64,000 bases of DNA from Verrucomicrobiota bacterium (GCA_018648805.1 JABGQM010000001.1:6056-70055); one strand, 5' to 3'; numbered from the stretch's first letter, positions 26,827 to 35,595 are shown. A program made the numbers and translations. The notes: a model not told the origin generated them from the letters alone.

Positions 26827-27029
26827 AGAGCCATCTCTCCCGGGTTGTCGTTTCAATAGGCCCACAGATTAGTGCTTGGGCCTCGTCGGCGCAAGGTCTG
26901 CCGCCCAAAACCCGGAACTGGAGCGTCGGCGCCTTAGACGAGGCGCCTCTGACCGCCAGCCCGCGCCCTTGTGGCTTTCGTATGCAGCTGCTACGATCTG
27001 GCGAACGATTCTGAATGGAGAAGAAGGCT
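26827..27029. promoter_or_regulatory. Divergent promoter region
   Basis: The region lies between ThuA (4) (minus) and dehydrogenase (6) (plus). For the plus gene a plausible sigma-70 pair is TTGTGG (26969-26974), a 17-bp spacer and TACGAT (26992-26997). An inverted repeat GGCGCC (26928-26933) / GGCGCC (26942-26947) sits in the middle and could bind a shared regulator. No minus-strand pair was convincing. Confidence 0.4.
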
Positions 27030-28394
27030 ATGGATGTGAGCCGAAGAGAGTTTGTGCGATCGGTCGCGGCGGCCGGCGCCGGCCTGGCCATGGTGCGGCG
27101 CGCCTTGGCCGATGACGTCGCGACCATCACCGCGCCGGCGGTTGTGAAACAACATGCCGGCGACGACCTGAACGTGGCCGTGATCGGTGTCGGACAGCAG
27201 GGCAAAGGCGCCCTGATCGAGTCCTCCGTGCCCGCCATCCCGGGGATCCGTTACAAGGCGGTCTGCGATATCTGGGACAAGAACCGCAAGGCGGCCGTGG
27301 ACTACCTTAAGCAGTATGGCCATGAGCCCAAGGCCTATGTCGACTACCAGGAACTCCTGGCCAACGAAACCGACCTGGATGCGGTGATCGTGGCCACGCC
27401 GGACTGGATGCACGCCGAACACGCCATGGCGGCCATGGAGGCCGGGCATCATGTCTACTGCGAGAAGGAGATGTCCAACTCGCTCGAAAAGGCCAGGGCC
27501 ATGGTGCAGACTGCGCGACGCACCGGCAAGCTGCTCCAGATCGGTCATCAGCGCCGCAGTAATCCGCGCTACATCCACGCGATCAAGCGCCTGGTTCACG
27601 ATGAGAAGTTGCTCGGCAAGATCACACATGCCAACGCGCAGTGGAACCGCTCCATCGCCGCCGCGCGCGATATGGGCTGCAGCTACGCGGATGTGATGCC
27701 GGCCGAAACGCTGGCCAAATACGGCTACACCTCGATGCAGCAATTCCTCAACTGGCGTTGGTACAAGAAGTATGGCGGCGGCCCGATCGTCGACCTGGGC
27801 TCGCATCAGATCGATCTGTTCGAGTGGGTCTTCGAAGCCACGCCGCGCTCGGTCGTCGCGTCGGGCGGCATCGACTATCACACCCACCACGAGTGGTACG
27901 ACAACGTGCTCTGCATTTATGAATATGAGACCAAGCACGGCATCAGCCGCGCCTTCTACGAGACACTCACGACCAGCTCACACGGCGGCAACTCGGAAGC
28001 CTTCATGGGCGAGAACGGCACCTTGCTGATCTCTGAAGTGGAAGCGCGCGGCAACGCCATCGAGAAAGAGAAACACGCGCCCGACTGGAATATCCTCGTG
28101 CAGAAAGGCCTTCTCAAAGCCGAAGGCCAGAAGATCGTGCAGACCCAAACCAAGAACACGCTGCTGGACGCGCGCGAGAGTCCCGGCCTGCCGTCATGGC
28201 CCCTGCCCATCGAGCTGGCCAAGAAGCCGCACCAGCCCCACATGGAGAACTTCTTCGACGCCATTCGGGGTACCGCCACGCTAAACTGCCCCGGCGAAGT
28301 CGGCTACGCCACCGCCGTGGCCGTCCTTGCCGTCAATGAAGCGGTCCGCACCAACCAGCGCATCACGTTCAAGCCGTCTGACTTCAAGGTGTGA
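27030..28394 (+). CDS. Tat-exported Gfo/Idh/MocA family oxidoreductase (6)
   Basis: A 454-residue protein with the Tat signal MDVSRREFVRSVAAAGAGLA. The Rossmann loop is AVIGVGQQGKGALIE. The motif is YCEKEMSNS: the catalytic lysine is present but the proline of EKP is glutamate. The C-terminal domain has YGGGPIVDLGSHQIDLFEW, with the active-site histidine region. The ATG at 27030 was preferred to the one at 27015 because it places AAGAAGG close upstream and the twin arginines at residues 5-6. It is transcribed away from the other five copies and is followed by a repeat-containing gap before the cytochrome gene, so it may be an independent unit or linked to it by read-through. Confidence 0.87.
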   Translation: MDVSRREFVRSVAAAGAGLAMVRRALADDVATITAPAVVKQHAGDDLNVAVIGVGQQGKGALIESSVPAIPGIRYKAVCDIWDKNRKAAVDYLKQYGHEPKAYVDYQELLANETDLDAVIVATPDWMHAEHAMAAMEAGHHVYCEKEMSNSLEKARAMVQTARRTGKLLQIGHQRRSNPRYIHAIKRLVHDEKLLGKITHANAQWNRSIAAARDMGCSYADVMPAETLAKYGYTSMQQFLNWRWYKKYGGGPIVDLGSHQIDLFEWVFEATPRSVVASGGIDYHTHHEWYDNVLCIYEYETKHGISRAFYETLTTSSHGGNSEAFMGENGTLLISEVEARGNAIEKEKHAPDWNILVQKGLLKAEGQKIVQTQTKNTLLDARESPGLPSWPLPIELAKKPHQPHMENFFDAIRGTATLNCPGEVGYATAVAVLAVNEAVRTNQRITFKPSDFKV

Positions 28395-28450
28395 GTGAAG
28401 GTTTCGGACTTCAGGAGCTTAGTGAGCAGTGCTCAGGTTTTTAGAGAATC

Positions 28451-28592
28451 GAATGTCCAACAGCCAACAAGGAATGTCCAATACCCAAGTGTGCGAGATA
28501 ACGAGAATGGTAAGCCCTTTGGCCTGCCCATCCATACTCCTCGCGCGCTTTCCTTGATCGGTTGGATATTCCTTGTTGGCTGTTGGATATTG
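28451..28592. repeat. TTGGATATT-type inverted repeat (copy 2)
   Basis: Left arm 28451-28481 (GAATGTCCAACAGCCAACAA then GGAATGTCCAA) pairs with right arm 28562-28592 (TTGGATATTCCTTGTTGGCT then GTTGGATATTG) with only three or so mismatches. The loop of about 80 bp has no gene. The words CCAACAGCCAACAAGGAAT recur in altered form at 31632-31757. Confidence 0.8.
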
Positions 28593-28651
28593 AGGAACAC
28601 CGAGCAATGCATATACTCAGAAGTAAGGCGTCAGGGAGAAATCAGAATTTA

Positions 28652-31585
28652 ATGAAGAGACTCATCTACTTAGGCCTGTTGCTCGCCGCCCTGTCGGGCG
28701 CCGACGCCTCGCATGACTGGGATGGCAGCCCGACGCTGCCGGTGCATCGCATTCCGCTCATGGATGAAAACGGCGCTCAGATCCTCGCCGGCTCCGAAGC
28801 GGCCATGCCTATCTCCACAAGGAAAACCTGTATCCAGTGTCACGATTATGACGCCATCGCGCAGGGCTGGCATTTCAGTGCCAGCGGCGACGTGGCCGGC
28901 TGTGCCACCGAGCCGTGGGTGCTGGTCGATGAGAAGTCCGGCACACAGATTCCCCTCTCGAAGCGCGGTGCCAAGGGATGCTGGAGCCCGCAAGATCTGG
29001 GAATGTCGGACTGGGATGTTGTGAAGCAGTTCGGCCGCCATATGCCCGGCGGCGGCCCCGGCGAGGGCGAACACGCACCCCCCGATCCGGAAGCGCGCTG
29101 GACCGTATCGGGCGACCTCGAGATCAACTGCTTTGCCTGTCACAACACCGGTCCACACCAGGATATGACCGAATGGGTCAAGCAGATCGCCCGCGAGAAT
29201 TTCCGATGGGCCGGAACGGCCGCCGCCTGTCTGGGCAGTGTAGAGGGCGTGGCCTCGCGCCTGCCGGCCACATGGAACCCCTCCGACGGGGTCGATCCGG
29301 ACGACCTGGTCTGGCGCGTGCCACCCAGCGTGACCTATCACGCCACCCTCTTCGACCACAAGAACCGCGCCCTGCTCGACCTGGGAAAACCCACCGATGC
29401 GCGCTGCCTGCAGTGTCACGCCGTAACCCGGGTCGGTGAGACCAAACACCATGTCACGGGTGATGTCCACAGCGATTCAGGTATGAGCTGCGTGAGCTGT
29501 CACCGCAACGGTATCGACCACAAGATCGATCGCGGCATCGACGGGCGCCACTCCTGCCGCGGCTGCCATATGGGCGCTACGCACGGCGACACACCCGCCG
29601 GAACCTACGGCGCCCCCGTCCCCGCACATAAGGGACTCCCCCCGGTCCATCTCGATAAACTAGCCTGCACGACTTGTCACTCCGGCATCGCGATCGACCA
29701 TGGACCGGCCGTCGTGCGCACGTCCTGCATTAACCGCCTCGGCATTCACGGACGGGCCCAGTGGATGACCGAAGCCCCGCTCGTGGTTGAGCCGGTCTTC
29801 ATGAAAGATGGCGACGGCCGCATCGCACCACACCGCATGCTGTGGCCCGCCTTCTGGGCACGCCGACAAGGCGATGACCTCGCGCCGATCAAGGCGGAGA
29901 CCGTCATGGAAATGGGGGGTGACATTCTCGACCCCGCCATGGCCGTGGCCAGGATCCTCGCCCTACTCAGCCGCATCAAGGATGGCGACGGCAACCCCTA
30001 TGGCCAGCCCGTATTCGTCAGCCAGGGCGCACTGTACCAGGCGGATGTGGACGGAGGCCTCGACCGCATGACGTATGACGGACCCCCACCGCCGGCCAGC
30101 CTCACCTTCGGCTATATGATCAACGGAACACTGCAACCCATGGCTGAACTTTACGACGCCACCGATATCAACGCCTTCTACTACCAGGACGAGAGCCGCC
30201 AGGCGCATGTCATCAACCTGCTGGCGGCGTTGCGGGAGCTGGCGCCTGAAGGAGCCGATCCGGCCTGGATCCTACAGGGCAAGCGACATATGGTGAAGGA
30301 TGCCACGTATGAGCCCGTCCCGCCCGAGGAGCTTGCAGCGCTCAGGGAGGCCGCGGCGAAGGCAAAAGTCGAGGTGGATGCCCTGGCAGCTAAGCTGGAT
30401 GTGGCGGCCGAAGTCGACGGCACCAAGCAGAAGTTCTACCGCAAGAGCGACAAGACCGAACTCAAGGCCTCCAAGTCCAAGACCCCGGAGCTCTACAAAC
30501 TGAAACTCCTCATGAAGGCGCAGGGCAAAGCCGAAGCCGCGCTGAATGAACTCGAGATCATCGGCGATAAGGCCTACCGCAACACCTTCCAGAAGAACAC
30601 CTCGCGCTACCCGGTGATTGAGGAATTTGCGGCGGCGGGCACCAACGGGTCCGCATGGGTCTGGATCAAGGATGACAAGGTGCTACCTCTCATTCCCGTG
30701 GCTATCAGCGATCTTATTGCGGACACATCCGGTAGCGACACAACCGTGCTGACGGAGCCGCAGGTGGGCATGGTACTGGCGCGGCTCGGAGAGCGTGCGG
30801 TCTATGTCTCCGGCGGCAAACTCTTCAGCCGCCAGGATGACGGGACGCTAGCCGCCTCCGACCACCCCCGTGCCGCACCGGTGGCCTGGCCCATCGGGCA
30901 TGACGTGCGCCCGGCCGCCCAGTCGCTGGGCGCCGCAGCATGCAGCGAGTGCCACAGCGCAGAGGCGCCCTTCCTCTTTGCAGAAGTCACGGCCCAGGGG
31001 CCCCTGACATCCGAGCAGGTCGCCGCGGCGGCCATGGTGAGTTTCATGGGGCTGGATGGTGGATTCAACAGACTGTTCGGCCTGAGCTTCATGGTGCGCC
31101 CCCTCTTCAAGGCCGGCATGCTCGGCCTGGCCCTCATCGCTGCACTCGTTCTGCTGGCCTGGCTGCTGGCGGGCATCCGGAGCTGGAGCCTGCAGAGCGA
31201 CCACCCCGCGCTTGAGCGGACCGCGCTTCTGGGCGGATTCCTCAGCACCGTCCTGCTCGCCCTGACCGGATTTGGCGGCATGCTACAGGGCCACCTGGGC
31301 GGCTACCCGCTCCTGACCCATACGGCCGCGGGAGCCCTCTTTGCGCTCTGCCTCGCCGTTCTGGCTCTGCTCAAGGCCCGGCACCACCTCACCCCCACCG
31401 TTCAAAGCGCCTGTTTCTGGCTGCTCCTCGTATGTGCCGTGGTCTTGATCCTCACTGTACTGGTCGCCATGGTCCCCCTGCTCGATACCCATGCGCAGCA
31501 TGGCGCCCTGGCCCTGCACACGCTGGCCGCTGTCGTTTTTGTGGCAGCCCTGGCGCTTTACGCCTTTATGGCGCGGAGGTCATAG
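28652..31585 (+). CDS. Seven-heme cytochrome c-like protein with C-terminal membrane domain
   Basis: A 977-residue protein. A Sec signal (MKRLIYLGLLLAALSGADAS) precedes six CXXCH motifs at about residues 60, 160, 252, 280, 302 and 339 (CIQCH, CFACH, CLQCH, CVSCH, CRGCH, CTTCH). A seventh, CSECH, is at about 764. Around residues 560-660 a lysine/alanine-rich helical insertion (AAAKAKVEVDALAAKLD) separates heme six from seven. From about residue 800 there are five hydrophobic helices with histidines in GHLGGYPLLTHTAAG and HAQHGALALHTLAAV, which could bind b-type heme. The layout suggests transfer of electrons across the inner membrane to or from periplasmic partners. The ATG at 28652 was chosen for the signal peptide; GGGAG is somewhat distant (about 13 nt). 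No known family with this full layout was recognised. Confidence 0.75.
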   Translation: MKRLIYLGLLLAALSGADASHDWDGSPTLPVHRIPLMDENGAQILAGSEAAMPISTRKTCIQCHDYDAIAQGWHFSASGDVAGCATEPWVLVDEKSGTQIPLSKRGAKGCWSPQDLGMSDWDVVKQFGRHMPGGGPGEGEHAPPDPEARWTVSGDLEINCFACHNTGPHQDMTEWVKQIARENFRWAGTAAACLGSVEGVASRLPATWNPSDGVDPDDLVWRVPPSVTYHATLFDHKNRALLDLGKPTDARCLQCHAVTRVGETKHHVTGDVHSDSGMSCVSCHRNGIDHKIDRGIDGRHSCRGCHMGATHGDTPAGTYGAPVPAHKGLPPVHLDKLACTTCHSGIAIDHGPAVVRTSCINRLGIHGRAQWMTEAPLVVEPVFMKDGDGRIAPHRMLWPAFWARRQGDDLAPIKAETVMEMGGDILDPAMAVARILALLSRIKDGDGNPYGQPVFVSQGALYQADVDGGLDRMTYDGPPPPASLTFGYMINGTLQPMAELYDATDINAFYYQDESRQAHVINLLAALRELAPEGADPAWILQGKRHMVKDATYEPVPPEELAALREAAAKAKVEVDALAAKLDVAAEVDGTKQKFYRKSDKTELKASKSKTPELYKLKLLMKAQGKAEAALNELEIIGDKAYRNTFQKNTSRYPVIEEFAAAGTNGSAWVWIKDDKVLPLIPVAISDLIADTSGSDTTVLTEPQVGMVLARLGERAVYVSGGKLFSRQDDGTLAASDHPRAAPVAWPIGHDVRPAAQSLGAAACSECHSAEAPFLFAEVTAQGPLTSEQVAAAAMVSFMGLDGGFNRLFGLSFMVRPLFKAGMLGLALIAALVLLAWLLAGIRSWSLQSDHPALERTALLGGFLSTVLLALTGFGGMLQGHLGGYPLLTHTAAGALFALCLAVLALLKARHHLTPTVQSACFWLLLVCAVVLILTVLVAMVPLLDTHAQHGALALHTLAAVVFVAALALYAFMARRS

Positions 31586-31631
31586 AGATGGTGGCTAGTC
31601 ATAAAGGGCGACTCCAGTAAGAATTGAACAC

Positions 31632-31757
31632 CCAATATCCAACAACGAATGTCCAATATCCAAGTGTGCGACCAGCGAATGTCAAGTCGAGCAGCAATCC
31701 ATTCACTGAACGCACACACTTGGATATTGGGAGTTCCTTGTTGGATGTTGGATATTG
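31632..31757. repeat. TTGGATATT-type inverted repeat (copy 3)
   Basis: Left arm about 31632-31670 and right arm 31711-31757 pair through CAATATCCAACA, CCAATATCCAAGTGTG and the matching CACACTTGGATATTGG and GTTGGATATTG. One side has about 8 extra bases. The element fills the gap between the cytochrome and ApbE-like genes and leaves no room for a separate gene. Confidence 0.75.
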
Positions 31758-31819
31758 AGATGCACAGGACTGCACCCACCTAAGCGTCATTTCATCAACA
31801 AGACCCGGCAATAGCGAGC

Positions 31820-32599
31820 ATGACCTACACCCACCATCATGAAGCGATGAACGCGCCGTTCGAGATCCACATCGCGGGGAAGGAAGAGAACTACGCACGC
31901 CAGGCCGCGGACGCGATCTTTCGTGAGATCGACCATATCGAGAGCAACCTGAGCCGGTTCAGTGAGCAGAGCGATCTGGCCCGCATCAAACTGCTCGAGC
32001 CGGGGCAATCGCTCAAGGTGAGCCGTGAAACGATGGAGTGCCTGCTCGTCGCGCTGTGGGCCACCCGCGAGACCGACGGCGCCTTCGATGTCACGCTGGG
32101 CCGCGGCATGCAGGACCTGATCCTCGATCCGGATGCACTGAGCCTGCAGGTGAGCGGGAAATCAGGCGCGCTGGCGATCGACCTGGGGGGCATTGGCAAG
32201 GGCTATTCCCTCGACAATACGGCCGCGATTGTTGAAGACTGGGGAATAGAGAACGCGCTGTTGACGGCCGGCCCCAGTACGGCACTGGCCATGGGTCGGC
32301 AGGATGGAGACGCGTGGTCGGTCGGATTGCACGGCCGCCCCGTCAACCTGAGGGAGCAGGCCATCAGCGCCTCGGGCAAGGATATCAAGGGCGCACATGT
32401 TTTGGACCCGCGCACGGGCGATCCCGCGACCGGGCATGAGAAGGCGTGGGCCATCTGCCCGTCGGCCGCACTGGCGGACGCCCTCTCGACCGCGTTCATG
32501 GTGATGGACACCGCGTCCGTCAAAGCGTTTTGTGAATCCCACGAGGGGATCCAGGGACATCTGCTCAGCCGGGATGGCGCGTTCATGTCGTTTGCATGA
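31820..32599 (+). CDS. apbE: ApbE-like FAD:protein FMN transferase
   Basis: A 259-residue protein of the ApbE family, which attaches FMN covalently to Ser/Thr of target proteins. Recognisable parts are EAMNAPFEIHIAG at the N-terminus (usually EAMGTxF), SRFSEQSDLARI, IDLGGIGKGYSLDNTA (about residues 120-135), HVLDPRTGDPATGH (about 195-208) and ALADALSTAFMVM. The magnesium/FAD region normally reading NxGGDI is TAGPSTALAMG here, so activity could be altered. There is no signal peptide or lipobox, so the protein appears cytosolic unless the start is wrong. It follows the multiheme cytochrome and precedes the discoidin-like gene; ApbE next to redox membrane proteins is a known theme of extracytosolic flavinylated electron transfer. 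The target is not identified. Confidence 0.8.
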   Translation: MTYTHHHEAMNAPFEIHIAGKEENYARQAADAIFREIDHIESNLSRFSEQSDLARIKLLEPGQSLKVSRETMECLLVALWATRETDGAFDVTLGRGMQDLILDPDALSLQVSGKSGALAIDLGGIGKGYSLDNTAAIVEDWGIENALLTAGPSTALAMGRQDGDAWSVGLHGRPVNLREQAISASGKDIKGAHVLDPRTGDPATGHEKAWAICPSAALADALSTAFMVMDTASVKAFCESHEGIQGHLLSRDGAFMSFA

Positions 32600-32627
32600 G
32601 AAACCAGAAACAGAAGGAAGATGAAGC

Positions 32628-33284
32628 ATGAAGACAATCACATCAGTAGCCGTGGTCCTGCTGCTTGCAGCCGCGACGAATCTCGTGGCGCAGGGCATGC
32701 TCCCACTCAAACTCGAGCTGCCCAAGCCCATGTTTGTCGGGACACCCAAAACGATCAAATCGGCCAACCTGGAGCCCGCCCGCAAGGGCAAGCCGCGTCC
32801 ACCGGTCATGGTGCCCAAGGGCGTCGAGAACGTGGCCGAGGATATGGAGATCACCAGCAGTGATTCCTATCCCATTATTGGCGACCTCGAGCTGGTCACC
32901 GACGGCGACAAGGAGGGCGCCGACGGTAGCTACGTTGAACTCGGGCCGGGCAAACAGTATGTCCAGATCGACCTCGAAGAGACACGCCAGATCTACGCCA
33001 TCGTGATCTGGCATTTCCACAGCCAGGCACGCGTCTACAAGGATGTCGTCGTGCAGCTCGCGGACGATGAGGACTTCATTACCAACGTCCGTACCGTCTT
33101 CAACAACGACCACGACAACTCAGCCGGTTTCGGCATCGGCAAGGACAAGGAGTACATCGAGACGTTCGCGGGCCGTCCGCTGGCGGTCAAGGGCCTCAAA
33201 GCCCAGTATGTCCGGCTCTACAGCAACGGCAGCACCTCCAGTGAGATGAACCACTACGTTGAAGTCGAAGTCTACGGAAAGTAA
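32628..33284 (+). CDS. Secreted discoidin (F5/8 type C)-like protein
   Basis: A 218-residue protein with a Sec signal (MKTITSVAVVLLLAAATNLVAQ), a proline-rich linker (RKGKPRPPVMVPKGV) and a discoidin-type beta domain: PIIGDLELVTDGDKEGADGS, YVQIDLEETRQIYAIVIWHF, VYKDVVVQLADDEDF and AQYVRLYSNGSTSSEMNHYV. The small all-beta domain resembles carbohydrate- or surface-binding F5/8C modules, and the family is frequent in PVC bacteria. Its role beside a multiheme cytochrome and ApbE is unknown; it may be a periplasmic or surface binding partner. It starts 28 nt after apbE and ends 10 nt before the glycosyltransferase. Confidence 0.78.
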   Translation: MKTITSVAVVLLLAAATNLVAQGMLPLKLELPKPMFVGTPKTIKSANLEPARKGKPRPPVMVPKGVENVAEDMEITSSDSYPIIGDLELVTDGDKEGADGSYVELGPGKQYVQIDLEETRQIYAIVIWHFHSQARVYKDVVVQLADDEDFITNVRTVFNNDHDNSAGFGIGKDKEYIETFAGRPLAVKGLKAQYVRLYSNGSTSSEMNHYVEVEVYGK

Positions 33285-33294
33285 GCATCGGTCG

Positions 33295-34848
33295 ATGCGC
33301 AGCTTCATCTACCGCAGCGGGTTCGCCCTGATCGTGCTGGTCGCGCTCTTCGTTCGTGTCGTGCAGCTCGATCAACGCGTGCTGCACAACGACGAAGCCA
33401 ACCAGATCGTGCGGGCCGGCCGTCTGCTCGAGGGAGACAGCTACCGCTACGACCCCGAAGAGCATCACGGTCCCACCCTCTACTACCTCGCCCTGCCGCT
33501 GGCCTGGCTGACCGCCGGCCGGGAGTTTGCGGCCACCTCCGAATGGACCTATCGCCTCCTGCCGGCCCTCTGTGGTGTTGGGGTGCTCCTGCTCCTGCTC
33601 CTGCTCTGGGACGGCATCGGCCGCGGGGCCGTCCTGGCTGCCGCGGCCCTGATGGCAGCCTCGCCTGCCATGGTCTACTACAGCCGCTTCTTCATCCAGG
33701 AAACCCTCCTGCTCCTCTTCACGGTCGGGGCCATTACCTGCGGCTGGCACTATTGCAGCCGCCGCACCGCCCCGCGCGCCATCGCCACCGGCGTCTTCCT
33801 GGGGTTGATGCATGCTACCAAGGAGACCTGTATCATCGCCTACGCCTGCATGGGCGCGGCCCTGCTGATCGTGGTGGCCTTCAAGGTGAAGTCGGGGCTG
33901 ACCCTTGATCTTAAGCTCACGTGCCGCCATGCACTCTACATGGCCCTCGCCGCACTGGGTGTGGCATCCATCCTATTCTCATCGTTTGGTGTGAACCCCG
34001 CCGGCATCTGGCACTCCTTCGCTACCTACCTCGGCTATGTCCACAAGGGATTGGGTGAGAACAGCGACCACGTCCACCCCTTCACCTTCTACCTTCGGAT
34101 GCTGATCGGCCAGCGCAGCGGCGGCCTCTTCTGGAGCGAATGGGTCATCATGCTGCCCGGCGCCATCGGCATGTTGCTCGTGGCCACCTCCTCGCGGTTG
34201 ATCAAACAGGTTGACCGCGGTCTCGGGCGCTTTCTGGTGTTCTATACGCTACTCATGACGCTGGCCTACTCCCTGATCCCTTACAAGACGCCGTGGTGCA
34301 TGCTCTCCTTCCTGCATGGCTGGATCATCCTGGCCGGCATCGGTATCACGGGCCTCTTCAACGTCTCGCGCCACCCCCTGGCGCGAATCATCGTCCTGGT
34401 CCTTCTCGCCGGCGGTATGGGGTTCCTGGCCCGCCAGGTGCAGCGGACCAGTTTCCGCTACGGCGCCGACGCGCGCAACCCGTACGCCTACTCGCACACG
34501 GTGTCGGATCATCTCAATCTGGTGCAGCGCATCAACGATGTGACCGCGCTGCAGGCCGCCGGCCGGCAGACCCCCATCGCCGTGGTGACCAACCCGGAAG
34601 ACGCCTGGCCGCTACCGTGGTACCTTCGCGCCTACCCCAACACCGGCTACTGGAACGATGTGGCGAGCCTGCCGGCGCCCTTCGCGCCCGCCCTGATCGT
34701 GGCCTCGCTGGACCGGGAAGCAGAAGTCGCCACGCTGACCGGTGAGCGCTATATCTCGGAATACTGGGGCCTGCGTAATGAAGTGCTCCTGGCCCTCTAT
34801 ATCCGGCGTGACCTGTGGGACCGCTTCATGGAATCCCGCCAGCCGTAG
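33295..34848 (+). CDS. Agl23-type (TIGR03663) polytopic glycosyltransferase-like protein
   Basis: A 517-residue membrane protein with about 10-12 hydrophobic segments starting MRSFIYRSGFALIVLVALFV. The first periplasmic loop HNDEANQIVRAGRLLEGDS has the acidic motif of GT39-like glycosyltransferases, and the repeated HATKET, PYKTPWCML and RQVQRTSFRYGADARNPYAY segments match the TIGR03663 family (annotated as flippase activity-associated Agl23). Such enzymes move sugars from lipid carriers to proteins or glycans. The ATG at 33295 was preferred to an upstream TTG that overlaps the discoidin gene. It converges on a GT2 gene 3 nt away, the usual kind of partner for making lipid-linked sugar. Confidence 0.8.
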   Translation: MRSFIYRSGFALIVLVALFVRVVQLDQRVLHNDEANQIVRAGRLLEGDSYRYDPEEHHGPTLYYLALPLAWLTAGREFAATSEWTYRLLPALCGVGVLLLLLLLWDGIGRGAVLAAAALMAASPAMVYYSRFFIQETLLLLFTVGAITCGWHYCSRRTAPRAIATGVFLGLMHATKETCIIAYACMGAALLIVVAFKVKSGLTLDLKLTCRHALYMALAALGVASILFSSFGVNPAGIWHSFATYLGYVHKGLGENSDHVHPFTFYLRMLIGQRSGGLFWSEWVIMLPGAIGMLLVATSSRLIKQVDRGLGRFLVFYTLLMTLAYSLIPYKTPWCMLSFLHGWIILAGIGITGLFNVSRHPLARIIVLVLLAGGMGFLARQVQRTSFRYGADARNPYAYSHTVSDHLNLVQRINDVTALQAAGRQTPIAVVTNPEDAWPLPWYLRAYPNTGYWNDVASLPAPFAPALIVASLDREAEVATLTGERYISEYWGLRNEVLLALYIRRDLWDRFMESRQP

Positions 34849-34865
34849 CGCCTACCGGTGGGCGC
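34848..34865. terminator. Palindrome spanning the two convergent stop codons
   Basis: GCGCCTACCGGTGGGCGC is an 18-bp near-perfect palindrome that includes part of the stop codon of the Agl23-type gene (TAG, 34846-34848) and all of the GT2 gene's stop (34852-34854). It has no T-tract. A bidirectional termination role is inferred from position. Confidence 0.35.
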
Positions 34866-35595
34866 GCCGGATGCGCGCCAGGTCGCGCACACCCACCCAT
34901 CCCGCCCGCGCCAGGTTGAGGCCGTGCGTGTGTCGGTAGGACCACTCGACCGGGACCGCCTTGATGCCATACCCGAGGCGTCGCGCCACATAGAGCAGCT
35001 CGACATCGAACGCGGGCGTGACACACTTCTCGTTGGGCGAATGGGCCGACTCGTCCTCGAAAATCTTCAGGTGGCCCATGATGGCTTCGGCCGCCTTGCG
35101 GGAGAAAGCCTTGAAGCCACACTGCGTGTCGAGGAGTGGCAGCAGTCCCACGCAGAGAATCCGTGCCATCGTGAAGCCGAGCGAGGCCACGCGACGACGC
35201 AGCGGCGCATCGGCCCGGCGCAAGCCACGGCAGCCGATGACCACCTCGCAACCGCGGTCACACCACGCCAACAGACCGGGCAGCTCAGACAGCGGCGTCG
35301 CCTGGTCCATGTCGACGAAGGCGATGATCTCCCCGCGCGCCGCGCACATGCCTGCCAGGATGGAAGGACCCTTCCCGCGATGCGGTTCCGCGAGGCAGTC
35401 TATCCCCGGATGCCGCTCCGCAAAGGCTTGCATCAGGGCCAGCGTATCATCCTGGCTACCGTCATCCACGAGGAGGACTTCCCACGACCGGTCCAGGCCG
35501 GCCAGCGTCCCGATCACATCGTCGAGCACGCCCCTGGCGATGCTGTCCGACTCGTTGTAGGCCGGAATGACGATCGACACCCGTGGGTCAGACAT
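34852..35595 (-). CDS. Family 2 glycosyltransferase (polyprenyl-phosphate sugar transferase-like)
   Basis: A 247-residue GT2 enzyme. RVSIVIPAYNESDSIARG, VLLVDDGSQDDTLALM, RGKGPSILAGMCAARGEIIAFVDMDQATP (DXD-type metal site) and DTQCGFKAFSRKAAE are classic for dolichol/polyprenyl-phosphate mannosyl- or glucosyltransferases. It has no membrane helices, so it should act on the cytosolic face, transferring sugar from a nucleotide to a lipid carrier. It is the last gene of a minus-strand set VAO oxidase, PQQ propeller, GT2 (13 nt after the propeller gene) and converges with the Agl23-type gene that would use its product. Confidence 0.88.
   Translation of the reverse strand: MSDPRVSIVIPAYNESDSIARGVLDDVIGTLAGLDRSWEVLLVDDGSQDDTLALMQAFAERHPGIDCLAEPHRGKGPSILAGMCAARGEIIAFVDMDQATPLSELPGLLAWCDRGCEVVIGCRGLRRADAPLRRRVASLGFTMARILCVGLLPLLDTQCGFKAFSRKAAEAIMGHLKIFEDESAHSPNEKCVTPAFDVELLYVARRLGYGIKAVPVEWSYRHTHGLNLARAGWVGVRDLARIRRAHR

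Noticed and set aside
30661-30780. Flavinylation site in the multiheme cytochrome (DTSGSDTT)
   Set aside because: Only loosely like the S/T-G-A-T motif used by ApbE; the alanine and spacing do not match.
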